In this document: one piece after another, positions 26,232 through 34,030 of the stretch
How the letters are laid out: each line of letters begins with the position of its first letter
Numbering within the stretch: position 1 is the stretch's first letter
Source: Candidatus Binatus sp.
Lineage (GTDB): Bacteria; Desulfobacterota; Binatia; Binatales; Binataceae
Reading direction: 5' to 3'
NCBI RefSeq assembly: GCF_036567905.1
Contig: NZ_DATCTO010000063.1
Span: 59,384-123,383 of the forward strand
DNA length: 64,000 bases
Program-made: the position numbers and the translations under genes
The notes under the pieces: model-generated
Databases searched by the model: none
Seen by the model: only the letters and a program-made list of their open reading frames with translations
Told to the model about the DNA's origin: nothing

Positions 26232-26913
26232 AAACCCATATCTGTCGTTCGACGTTCCCGGCGGCCGACTTGCCTTCGGCGACGGAGACCTCGACATCTG
26301 GGCGGAGCATCTCGCCTGGTGTTACCGGATGATGGGCATCCCGGACGGCGCAACGATCGCGGTTCAGGACTTCGGCAGCAGCCCCATTTCCTTTCTCGGC
26401 TCGAGTCTGCTGATGCCGGGCCTTCATCGCGGTGTCGCCGAACGTATCGATGGCCGCTTCATTTGCCTCGACGCTTCCGCTGAGCGCGTCACCCTCACGC
26501 CCGCTCTGCTGGCGCAACTGGCCGTCGATGCGCTCGTGATCAGGGAAGACGTGCTCGTGCTGCTTTCCGCGGAGCTGCACAAAAAGGGATTTGCGGAGCT
26601 CGCACAGCGCGCGATGAAAACAATCGTGGTGTTCGGCGACCAGCCTTCCGCCCTCAATCCGGCCCGCCGGCCGCCGTCGCGCCATCTTATGCACGTCGAA
26701 AACGCCCTTCTGCTCGCACCCCAGTGCGTCAAGTGCGAGTGCTTCCACCTCCGCGATGGGTTCTACCAGGTTGACGGACGCATGATTCGCAACCTCCGGA
26801 TGGCCGCGCCGGCCTACGACCTGCCGCGCGGCGAACTGTTCCCGCCTTCGCACTGTGCCGCGGGCATCCGCGACTGGTGCATCGGATGGTCACCTCGCGG
26901 ACGAGGTATTTGA
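26221..26913 (+). CDS. Unknown 230-aa protein, partner of the ANL-like gene
   Basis: 230 aa from GTG 26221, which overlaps the preceding stop by 11 nt and has GGGAG upstream. I do not recognise a family with confidence. The first ~110 residues (WAEHLAWCYRMMGIPDGATI, then VQDFGSSPISFLGSS) resemble the N-terminal Rossmann-like part of PaaK/ANL proteins. A Cys-rich patch (CVKCECFHL) follows, and the C terminus holds SHCAAGIRDWC. It may complement the truncated protein before it or bind a metal. Function unknown. Confidence 0.55.
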   Translation: MPTENPYLSFDVPGGRLAFGDGDLDIWAEHLAWCYRMMGIPDGATIAVQDFGSSPISFLGSSLLMPGLHRGVAERIDGRFICLDASAERVTLTPALLAQLAVDALVIREDVLVLLSAELHKKGFAELAQRAMKTIVVFGDQPSALNPARRPPSRHLMHVENALLLAPQCVKCECFHLRDGFYQVDGRMIRNLRMAAPAYDLPRGELFPPSHCAAGIRDWCIGWSPRGRGI

Positions 26914-26919
26914 TCGGCG

Positions 26920-28212
26920 ATGTGTGACCCTGCTTCGAGCTGCGCGCCAAACGATGTCATCGAGACCCTTTCGGGCGCCCAATTGACTGCCTGGCAGACC
27001 GACCGTCTGCGCCAGGTCGCCAGCCACGCTTACCGCGAGGTTCCATTCTACCGCGAACTGTGGAACCGGGCTGGCGTCGAACCGGGGATGCTTCGTTCGC
27101 TCGAAGATTTCGCGCGCTTCCCTACGATTTCAAAGCATGACCTTGTACAAGCGGGCGACGGTTGGACCAATCCGCATCAGGGCGCCGTCGCATTCAGTAC
27201 CCGCGGCACTTCCGGCGCTCCGCTGCTCGTATGGCTGAGCGCGGAGGAAGAGGAAGCATACATTCAGCCGACGATGCGCGGCTTTCGTTGGGCGGGATTC
27301 CAGTCCGGGATGACCGCCCTGTTGATGAGCCCGGTATGGCACCGTCTGGCCGCCTGCGAGGCCCACGCGATCGCACGTCTGGGCGGGCGCTGCGCGTTTT
27401 TCTGGGGAAGCATGGGCTCCGAGTACACCGACTCCTTCCTTTATACGCTGTCCTCGCAGCGGCCCGAATTCATCACGACCACCGCGCCCTTCCTGCTCTC
27501 CCTGATTCGACGCAGCCACGGCGCCGCGAGTCGGCCGCACCAGCTTTTCAAGGGAGTACGCTCGGTCGTCGTCGTCGGTTTGCCGCTCACGCCGCGCATG
27601 CGCGAGTTCCTGCGCGACCGCCTCGAAGTCGAGGATGTCTTCGAACGCGGTGGAACGCAGGAAGGAGCCGCAATTGACGAATGCCGATGGCATACCGCTC
27701 CCCACGTGCACGAGGACGTCTGCTACCTCGAAGTCATCGACGAGGCCGGCGTTCACCTCGCGCCCGGCTTGCGCGGTCGTTTGATCGTTACCAAGCTCAC
27801 CACTGCCGGCAGCATCTTCGTGCGCTACGACACTGGTGACATTGCCGCATTCGCGCCCGGGCAATGCGCCTGCGGTTGTGGTTTTCGCAGACTGAAAATT
27901 TACGGACGTCCCGAGAGCAGCGTGCTCGTCGGCGACCGGCTAATCACCGCCTACGACGTCCGGATGTGCATCGAGGAAGACCCCGCTCTGGTGGGCCGCA
28001 ACGTGTTGCTGATTCGCGAGGCCAACGCGCAGGCCGGCGTCCTGACCGTCGCCGTCGAAGGTGAGGCGCACGACCCGGCCAACCTGCAAGCGCGCCTGCG
28101 CCAGCAACTCGGGGTCGCCAGCGCCGACATCGCCTGGCTCGGCGACCTCAGGGTCAACTGGGGTTTCCGCCAGGTGCTCGAAAGTCACGAGCTACGACTC
28201 CCCAGGAACTGA
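26920..28212 (+). CDS. PaaK-like (phenylacetate-CoA ligase family) adenylating enzyme
   Basis: 430 aa. PaaK landmarks: HAYREVPFYRELWNRAGVEP at the N terminus, DFARFPTISKHDL, the nucleotide loop FSTRGTSGAPLLV (Gly-rich but without the usual Lys), ERGGTQEGA in place of YGxTE, FVRYDTGDIAAF with the ribose-binding Asp, and a small Cys group CACGCGFRR typical of PaaK. Length is normal for PaaK (~430-440). It could activate a carboxylic acid as CoA thioester or adenylate. A product of the Mo enzymes is the natural candidate substrate (inference). Confidence 0.75.
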   Translation: MCDPASSCAPNDVIETLSGAQLTAWQTDRLRQVASHAYREVPFYRELWNRAGVEPGMLRSLEDFARFPTISKHDLVQAGDGWTNPHQGAVAFSTRGTSGAPLLVWLSAEEEEAYIQPTMRGFRWAGFQSGMTALLMSPVWHRLAACEAHAIARLGGRCAFFWGSMGSEYTDSFLYTLSSQRPEFITTTAPFLLSLIRRSHGAASRPHQLFKGVRSVVVVGLPLTPRMREFLRDRLEVEDVFERGGTQEGAAIDECRWHTAPHVHEDVCYLEVIDEAGVHLAPGLRGRLIVTKLTTAGSIFVRYDTGDIAAFAPGQCACGCGFRRLKIYGRPESSVLVGDRLITAYDVRMCIEEDPALVGRNVLLIREANAQAGVLTVAVEGEAHDPANLQARLRQQLGVASADIAWLGDLRVNWGFRQVLESHELRLPRN

Positions 28213-28223
28213 TGGAGGCGCCG

Positions 28224-29327
28224 ATGAAACTGATGCTCCCGACCAATTGGGATCCCGAACTCATCGCGCAAATTGCGCCGTTCAAGCCCGATTACATTTA
28301 CGGAAGCCTGCCCAGCGAGGCTACGCTTCGCTCCTCACAGATGCTGTCCGCCGCGAGCGAGGACGATATAGCGCTCCATGTTGCACAAGCCTCGCAGCAC
28401 GGCATTCGTCTCGTTTACGTCATGAATGCCACCTGTCTGGGAAACAAGGAATACTCCGAAGAAGGCCGTGGTCAGTTGTTGCAGCGTCTCCAGTGGCTGG
28501 TCGATATCGGCGCGGCGGCGGTCGTCACCGCCAATCCGTTCGTGATGGAGCTGATGCGCGAGAATTTTCCCGCCCTTGAGCTGCACATTTCGGTGCTCGC
28601 ATCGGTCAATGACGCCCGCAAGGCGAAATTCTTCGACGACTTGGGCGCCACCGTGATTCATCTCGATCCCCAGGTTAATCGCGACTTCCGCCGTCTCGAA
28701 GCCATCCGCAAGGCCGTCGGCTGCCGTCTCTCGCTGGTGGTCAACGAGGGCTGCCTGCTGAGCTGTCCGATCCGCCAGTATCACTCCAATATGATTTCCC
28801 ATTCGGGGGAAAGCATCACCAGCCGATACTACGTGGACTACTGCTACTACCGCTGCTCGCTGCTCAAGCTCAACGACCCCGCCGAGCATCTTCGCTCGCC
28901 ATGGGTCAGGCCCGAGGATCTGGCCGTGTACGAAAAGTTGGGGATCGACCTGTTCAAGATCGCCGGCCGTGAAAAGATGGAAGAGGGACCAAGCTCGCAC
29001 ACCGATTGGATCGCCATGGTCGCCAATGCGTACCATTCGAGGCACTGCGAGGACATCGGCCGCCTCCTCGTCGGCATCCAGCCCCCTCACAAGCTCTTCG
29101 GCGAGGCGCCTGAGCCGTTGACCGTCCGAATCGACAGCGCGGAGCTGGATGGCTTCCTGCGCTTCTTCCAGGACGACCATTGTCTGCTCGATTGCAACCA
29201 GTGTGACTATTGCGGGAATTGGGCGCAGCGCGCCGTCCACGTCAGCGGCAGGCCGACGGAATGCGCGCAGGCGCTCGCAGACGACGTGCAAACCATTCGA
29301 GTCGGAAGTTATCGGAGTGGCAGGTGA
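28224..29327 (+). CDS. U32 family protein with two Cys4 motifs
   Basis: 367 aa from ATG 28224, chosen because GGAGG lies 5 nt upstream; an in-frame ATG at 28212 would place that site inside the gene. TIM-barrel U32 features include KPDYIYGSLP, GIRLVYVMNATCLGNKEYSE, VTANPFVMELMRE, and SLVVNEGC. Cys177, Cys181, Cys207 and Cys211 (CLLSC...YCYYRC) match the Fe-S-binding group of UbiU/UbiV, RlhA and TrhP-like proteins. A second set, Cys320, 324, 327 and 330, lies near the C terminus. U32 proteins with clusters take part in O2-independent hydroxylations. The real substrate is unknown. Confidence 0.8.
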   Translation: MKLMLPTNWDPELIAQIAPFKPDYIYGSLPSEATLRSSQMLSAASEDDIALHVAQASQHGIRLVYVMNATCLGNKEYSEEGRGQLLQRLQWLVDIGAAAVVTANPFVMELMRENFPALELHISVLASVNDARKAKFFDDLGATVIHLDPQVNRDFRRLEAIRKAVGCRLSLVVNEGCLLSCPIRQYHSNMISHSGESITSRYYVDYCYYRCSLLKLNDPAEHLRSPWVRPEDLAVYEKLGIDLFKIAGREKMEEGPSSHTDWIAMVANAYHSRHCEDIGRLLVGIQPPHKLFGEAPEPLTVRIDSAELDGFLRFFQDDHCLLDCNQCDYCGNWAQRAVHVSGRPTECAQALADDVQTIRVGSYRSGR

Positions 29328-29866
29328 ATCAAGCAGCTAATTCTGTCGACCTACAAATTCTGGCCGCGTTTCATATGCTTTTTGCGGCCGTGTTTGTTGG
29401 CTCCAATGTGTTTCTCGATTTCCTTTTGACCCCGCGTCTCGATCTCATTCCGCCCGGCCAGGCCGCGCGGCTCGGTGACAAGCTCGGCACCGACTTCGCC
29501 TGGCTGAACTGGATCGCCCTGATGGGTTCCGCGCTGAGTGGACCCCTGCTGCTGTGGCGATTGGGCAATTTTTCGTCGCTGTTCGACCCGGGTTTCTACA
29601 TCACCGGTTACGGCGCCGCCCTGGGGACGATGATGACGATCTGGCTCACCCTGATCATCACCGCCGCAATCCTGACCTTCTACCTGCGCCCGCGCGTCGT
29701 CGTGAAGCTTCCCTACGATGCCACCCGTCAGCAGGTCGAGGGCTCTCGTACCGACGCCATGAACTATGCGGCCTGGATGAAGACTCTGGCGCGCTACAAC
29801 GTATACGCGTCGTGCCTCGCGATCGTCGTTGGCGGCTTTCTGCGCTTCGGAGGTTTTCCTTTCTGA
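29324..29866 (+). CDS. Four-helix CopD/cytochrome-like membrane protein
   Basis: 180 aa from GTG 29324, overlapping the U32 stop by 4 nt. Four hydrophobic segments are visible, near residues 10-30, 60-80, 100-125 and 155-172. The start LQILAAFHMLFAAVFVGSNV resembles CopD-type integral membrane proteins. Only one histidine lies in a membrane segment, so a bis-His heme b like the NarI or EbdC subunits is not expected. It might anchor or connect the Mo enzyme to the membrane. No family is certain. Confidence 0.65.
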   Translation: MNQAANSVDLQILAAFHMLFAAVFVGSNVFLDFLLTPRLDLIPPGQAARLGDKLGTDFAWLNWIALMGSALSGPLLLWRLGNFSSLFDPGFYITGYGAALGTMMTIWLTLIITAAILTFYLRPRVVVKLPYDATRQQVEGSRTDAMNYAAWMKTLARYNVYASCLAIVVGGFLRFGGFPF

Positions 29867-29867
29867 G

Positions 29868-30890
29868 ATGCTGCCGGATAACCAAAGCGCAACCGTCCGA
29901 GCTCAGCCGCCGCAGCTGCGCGACCGTTTCGGCCGCACCATGAAGAAACTGCGCATCTCGCTGACCGATCGCTGCAATTTCCGTTGCGTTTATTGCATGC
30001 CGGAGTGTCCGGTCTGGGGTCCCAGGGAAGTGGTCCTCAGCCTCGAAGAGCTCCATCATCTGGCCGGCGTTTTCGTTAGTCGCTTCGGACTCGAGCAGAT
30101 ACGCCTGACCGGTGGCGAGCCTCTCCTGCGCAGCGGCGCGCCCCGATTCGTGTCCATGCTCCAGAGTCTCCGAGCCGCCGGACTTCGGCGCGTCTCGCTC
30201 TCGACCAACGGCGCCCTGCTGGCGCGCTACGCGCGCGAACTCGCGGACTCAGGCCTCGACGGCGCCAACGTCAGCCTCGACTCGCTGTCTCCCGCCCGCT
30301 TTCAGCAAATCACCGGCGGCGGCAACCTGCGCGAGGTTTTGCGTGGGATCGACAGTGCGCGTGAGGCCGGACTTCCGGTGAAACTCAACGCCGTGGTGAT
30401 GCGCGGGACCAATGACACCGAAATTCCAGCGCTCGCTGCCTGGGCATATCGCGCCGGCATCCCTCTGCGCTTTATCGAGTTCATGCCGCTGGACAGTCGC
30501 GGTCTTTGGAGTCCCGACAAGGTCTTCACCGAGCGCGAGATCGTCGCGCTCCTGGCGCGGGATTTCGAGGTCAAGCCGCTAGCGCGCACCGAGGAACCGG
30601 CGAGCTACTATCTCTTGAACGGACACTTCCGCCTCGGTGTAATTTCGACAATCTCCAATCCGTTCTGCGCGCGCTGCGATCGCATCCGGCTCACTGCCGA
30701 TGGAAGGCTGTTCGCTTGCTTGTTCTCGCCCGCGGGCGTCGATCTCAAGAGCGCGCTGCGCCCCACGGTCAATCCGGATTTGCTTGAATCGCGGATCGAA
30801 GCGGCGATCCTGAATAAGTCCCCCGGCTTCGTTGACCGTTCCGCGTCAATGGATCGCGGCAATGTAGGAATGCACGTGCTCGGGGGCTGA
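29868..30890 (+). CDS. moaA: GTP 3',8-cyclase (molybdenum cofactor biosynthesis MoaA)
   Basis: 340 aa from ATG 29868, one base after the previous stop. The radical SAM cluster is C36-x3-C40-x2-C43 (CNFRCVYC), then GGEPLL. The second C-terminal cluster is C267-x2-C270-x13-C284. The protein ends in Gly-Gly, the conserved MoaA tail needed for activity. It catalyses the first step of pyranopterin synthesis. It is the only cofactor-synthesis gene here, with no moaC, moaD or moaE near, so it is probably an operon-dedicated extra copy that boosts cofactor for the two alpha subunits. Confidence 0.92.
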   Translation: MLPDNQSATVRAQPPQLRDRFGRTMKKLRISLTDRCNFRCVYCMPECPVWGPREVVLSLEELHHLAGVFVSRFGLEQIRLTGGEPLLRSGAPRFVSMLQSLRAAGLRRVSLSTNGALLARYARELADSGLDGANVSLDSLSPARFQQITGGGNLREVLRGIDSAREAGLPVKLNAVVMRGTNDTEIPALAAWAYRAGIPLRFIEFMPLDSRGLWSPDKVFTEREIVALLARDFEVKPLARTEEPASYYLLNGHFRLGVISTISNPFCARCDRIRLTADGRLFACLFSPAGVDLKSALRPTVNPDLLESRIEAAILNKSPGFVDRSASMDRGNVGMHVLGG

Positions 30891-30913
30891 ATACAGTGCA
30901 CAGCCGCTACCCT

Positions 30914-32230
30914 ATGAACACAATGATCAAACCCAATGACGCGCCGCCCACGCTCGTTCGACTGATTGCGATCGCGCTGGTGGCTCTCTTGACCCAGCTC
31001 ACCGCGCCGCAATCTGCCGCGGCCCAGGTGCGGCCCGGAGACATCATCACCGCCGCCAGCGCGGACAAAGCAAGGGAGCTGGTGTCGCCCGGAGTCTATC
31101 TCAGGATAACCCGCGGCATGAGCATGCAGATCGTGCCGACCGAACGCATCGAATGGCCGCCGCCGTATCGCGAGGCCACCGAGAAATATTCCTCGCAGGT
31201 CCGGCTTTCCAATGACCGTCGGAGCCTGGTGGGATACGTGGCGGGCTTGCCCTTCCCGTTCATCGATCCGAACGATCCCAGTGCCGGGACCAAGCTGATG
31301 TGGAACGACACGTTTCGCCCCACTTCCACCGACGACTATGATGTGCGCGACTTCAGTTGCATCAGCGAGTACGCGGGGTTGAATCGGCCGTACGTTCCAA
31401 TCAACTACTACGAGTTCGGCCATCTGGCCAGTTACAACCTCGTCGGCCGCACCGAGGTCGAGCCGATGCCCACCGACCCCGATTTCCTGACCAGCGGGCG
31501 GCTTTTGCTGATCGGCTTCTATCCATTTATGGCGCCGCAAGAGGACCGTGGCCGCGGCTTCGTCCGCTATCGATATGCCGATCCTCTCAAGGGCGACGAC
31601 ACTTGGAGCTGGAACCCCGGGGCTCGACGAGTCAGGCGGCTTGGCGAGGCGTTCCTGGGATCCTCGGCCGGTGCGATTACATGGTCGCTCGACAATTTTC
31701 AGGGCTTCGCCGCCAAGAATGAAAACTACGACTGGCGCCTCCTGGGCGAGAAACCCATGCTGGCTCCCATCGCCGTCGCTCACGTGCCGGAAGTGACCTG
31801 CCCGACCGACGGCGGCGCCAGCGCATGTCCCGAGCGTTGGCAAATGCGCCGGATCTACATCATCGAGGGGCGCGCGCGGATGGACCGGGTTCCCGGCGAG
31901 CTGTTCGGCCGCCATGTCATGTACCTGGATGCCGAGGCCCAATGCATTATGTACCAGGACCTCTACAATCGCGCCGGCGAACTCTGGAAGAACTATCTGA
32001 CCTGGATGGCGTACCGCGATCGCGCCGTACCGGACGCGCGCGTCGCGATTTACCCGTTCAAACGCGTCTTCCAGGTCGGCGCGAGCATCGATGATCTGAC
32101 CGCCGGCTTCGCCACCATGTGTTACCTCCCCGCACAGGACACCACCGAGCGCGAGTCCTGGTACATCAACATGGGTGCGGTGGACAAGAGTTTCTTCACC
32201 GTCAAGGCAATGACCGCGGCTGCGCCGTAA
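30914..32230 (+). CDS. DUF1329 exported protein
   Basis: 438 aa from ATG 30914; GTG 30896 is an alternative. A signal peptide covers residues ~1-40 (LIAIALVALLTQLTAPQSAAA). The rest matches the DUF1329 (PF07044) pattern: NTFR-like and RYRYADPLKGDDTWSWNPGA, then RVRRLGEAFLGSSAGAITWS. These LolA-like-fold proteins are often found with clusters for uptake or breakdown of steroids, aromatics and hydrocarbons. Its place inside the Mo operon supports a hydrophobic substrate entering through the envelope (inference). Confidence 0.8.
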   Translation: MNTMIKPNDAPPTLVRLIAIALVALLTQLTAPQSAAAQVRPGDIITAASADKARELVSPGVYLRITRGMSMQIVPTERIEWPPPYREATEKYSSQVRLSNDRRSLVGYVAGLPFPFIDPNDPSAGTKLMWNDTFRPTSTDDYDVRDFSCISEYAGLNRPYVPINYYEFGHLASYNLVGRTEVEPMPTDPDFLTSGRLLLIGFYPFMAPQEDRGRGFVRYRYADPLKGDDTWSWNPGARRVRRLGEAFLGSSAGAITWSLDNFQGFAAKNENYDWRLLGEKPMLAPIAVAHVPEVTCPTDGGASACPERWQMRRIYIIEGRARMDRVPGELFGRHVMYLDAEAQCIMYQDLYNRAGELWKNYLTWMAYRDRAVPDARVAIYPFKRVFQVGASIDDLTAGFATMCYLPAQDTTERESWYINMGAVDKSFFTVKAMTAAAP

Positions 32231-32249
32231 CCTGCGCGAGAGGAGCCCG

Positions 32250-32699
32250 ATGTTCAGGCGCTTCGACTTCGAAAAGGAACTGTACGAGACGCTCGAGTTT
32301 ATGCCGCTGTCGGTACGGCGCAAACTCGACTTGGCTGGTGTGAAGCTCCATTTGAGGGAATGGCAGGCGCTCTCGCGGACCGAGCGCCTGGTGGTCTGCC
32401 ACTTCCCGGTCGCATCCCCGGAGGAACGCGACGTTCTGGCGGCCTTTCTGCGCGACGCGGTTAAGACCCGCGCGGGAACCGAGCTCGCGGCCATGAAGCC
32501 CGGATCGCACGACGCTGCGCCCGACGACGGCCAGGTGCCGCCGGATGTTGCGCGGCTGATCGCCGAGCTTAAGCTGCCGGAGAAGCGCTGGTCGCTGCTC
32601 GATCCCGATGAACGCTTCGCGCTGGCAAAGATGGCGCGCGGCGGAGCCGATAAGTTTATGAGCGCGTGGTCCGAGTTCGCGGACCAGCGGCGACAATAG
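32250..32699 (+). CDS. Nitr_red_assoc (NarM-like) protein
   Basis: 149 aa, strong GAGAGGAG site. It fits the nitrate-reductase-associated family (PF09655) at both conserved ends: FDFEKELYETLEFMPLSVRR with KLDLAGVKLHLREW near the start, and RFALAKMARGGADKF near the end. In cyanobacteria NarM is needed for an active molybdenum nitrate reductase. Here no nitrate reductase is present, so the likely clients are alpha 1 and alpha 2, taking the place of a TorD/NarJ-type chaperone, which is absent. Confidence 0.78.
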   Translation: MFRRFDFEKELYETLEFMPLSVRRKLDLAGVKLHLREWQALSRTERLVVCHFPVASPEERDVLAAFLRDAVKTRAGTELAAMKPGSHDAAPDDGQVPPDVARLIAELKLPEKRWSLLDPDERFALAKMARGGADKFMSAWSEFADQRRQ

Positions 32700-32741
32700 A
32701 TATTCCTGGCTGGCGCGCAACGATAAACAGGAGAACCTGCG

Positions 32742-33932
32742 ATGATTCAATCAACTCACGAAGATGCTTCCTTCAAGCTGCTCGATCGCGCCATTGCCGG
32801 ACATCGGCTCAGCGCCGGCGAGATACGCCGCCTCTACGACTTGCCCGCAAACGATCTCGCGGCGGCGGCTCACGAAGTACGCCTGCGCCGCAGCAACCCG
32901 GAGCTGGCGACTTATTCCATCGGCGGGAATATCGATTACACCAACATCTGCGTCGTCGCGTGCAAATTTTGCGCGTTCTATCGTGCCCGGCACCAGGAGG
33001 GCGCCTTCACCCTCACGCTCGATGAAATCGCCGACCAGATGGACGAACTCAGGCGCATCGGGGGGCGCGATGCCCTGCTTGAGGGCGGCATCAATCCCGA
33101 CCTGCCATTTCAGTGGCATTTGAATCTGCTGCGCTTTCTCAAATCGCGCTATCCGGAAATCCACATTGACGCATTCAGCCCCGAAGAGATTCTCGGTCTG
33201 GAGAAGCTGACCGGCCGCGATGCGTGGGATATTCTCTGCGAGCTGAAGGATGCCGGACTCGATGGCGTGCCCGGCGCCGCCGCCGAGATCCTGGTTGACG
33301 AAGTGCGCGAACGCACCGCGCCGACGCGGATGAAGACCGGAGACTGGTTCCGAATCATCGACGCGGCCATGAAGGCCGGCCTCCACAACCCGTGGGTAGG
33401 GATGGTCATCGGATTCGGCGAGACGCTGGAACAACGCGTTCAGCATCTGATCGCGCTGCGCGATCAACAGGATCGCGGATTGGAGCGTTACGGTTGCGGC
33501 TTTTCGGCGTACAAGGTATGGCCCGCACGCCTCGAGCATACTCGCCTGAACGGGACCACTCCCCCTGCCGATAATGATGCGGTCGTCAATGAGTACTTGC
33601 GCGACGTGGCGGTCGCGCGACTTGCGCTCGACAACATCGAAAATCACCGCGCAGTCTGGCGCACGATGGGCTTCGAGGTCGCCAGCCGGGCACTGCGCTC
33701 AGGAGCAAACGATCTCTGCGGCACCGGGTCGATCAACGCGATTAACGCCTGCATCACGGCGGCCGGCAAGGATTTGCCCGACCCGACCGAGGCGCTGCTC
33801 CGCGACGTGGTGAAATGCATCGAAGCCGCCGGCTTCACTGCTGCGCTGCGCGATCCTTATTACAATATTCTCAAGCGCCACGGATCGATGAAGTTGGAGC
33901 TGCCCGAATCAGCAGTGGCTGCGGGAAAGTAG
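32742..33932 (+). CDS. MqnC/CofH-like radical SAM enzyme
   Basis: 396 aa, AGGAGA upstream. The radical SAM site is C70-x3-C74-x2-C77 (CVVACKFCAFY), preceded by GGNIDYTNI, the hallmark of the MqnC/MqnE/CofH group. LLEGGINPDLPFQWHLNLL, HIDAFSPEEI and GVPGAAAEILVDEVRE also fit. The later strand that reads FIPWPFQPENT in MqnC is FSAYKVWPARLEHT here, so it is a divergent member. No other futalosine-pathway or CofG gene lies near. It could make a quinone-, deazaflavin- or other cofactor-related product for this operon. Confidence 0.8.
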   Translation: MIQSTHEDASFKLLDRAIAGHRLSAGEIRRLYDLPANDLAAAAHEVRLRRSNPELATYSIGGNIDYTNICVVACKFCAFYRARHQEGAFTLTLDEIADQMDELRRIGGRDALLEGGINPDLPFQWHLNLLRFLKSRYPEIHIDAFSPEEILGLEKLTGRDAWDILCELKDAGLDGVPGAAAEILVDEVRERTAPTRMKTGDWFRIIDAAMKAGLHNPWVGMVIGFGETLEQRVQHLIALRDQQDRGLERYGCGFSAYKVWPARLEHTRLNGTTPPADNDAVVNEYLRDVAVARLALDNIENHRAVWRTMGFEVASRALRSGANDLCGTGSINAINACITAAGKDLPDPTEALLRDVVKCIEAAGFTAALRDPYYNILKRHGSMKLELPESAVAAGK

Positions 33933-33938
33933 ATCCAC

Positions 33939-33962
33939 CTGCTTCGCTGGCCAGCGAAGCAG
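33939..33962. terminator. Perfect palindrome at the end of the Mo operon
   Basis: CTGCTTCGCTGG is followed directly by its exact reverse complement (24 bp, no spacer), 6 nt after the last stop of the operon. It can fold as a 10-bp stem with a 4-nt loop. There is no T tract, so it may be a transcript end or stability element, or a protein site. Confidence 0.45.
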
Positions 33963-34030
33963 CCGCTGGTGAACCTGGTGGTCGTTTGATAGAGCTTGCC
34001 CGCTACTAAAATGGTCGAGGGCGAGATCGC

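Noticed and set aside
28335..29291. Minus-strand open frame of 318 aa
   Set aside because: Antisense to the U32 gene, with no signal or motif of its own.
30608..32494. Long open frame on the minus strand (628 aa)
   Set aside because: It is antisense to the DUF1329 gene, the end of moaA and the NarM-like gene, all of which have clear family signatures. The antisense protein has none.
29868..33932. Reading moaA plus the MqnC-like gene as parts of general Mo-cofactor and menaquinone pathways
   Set aside because: None of the other pathway genes are present, and both lie inside the Mo-enzyme operon.
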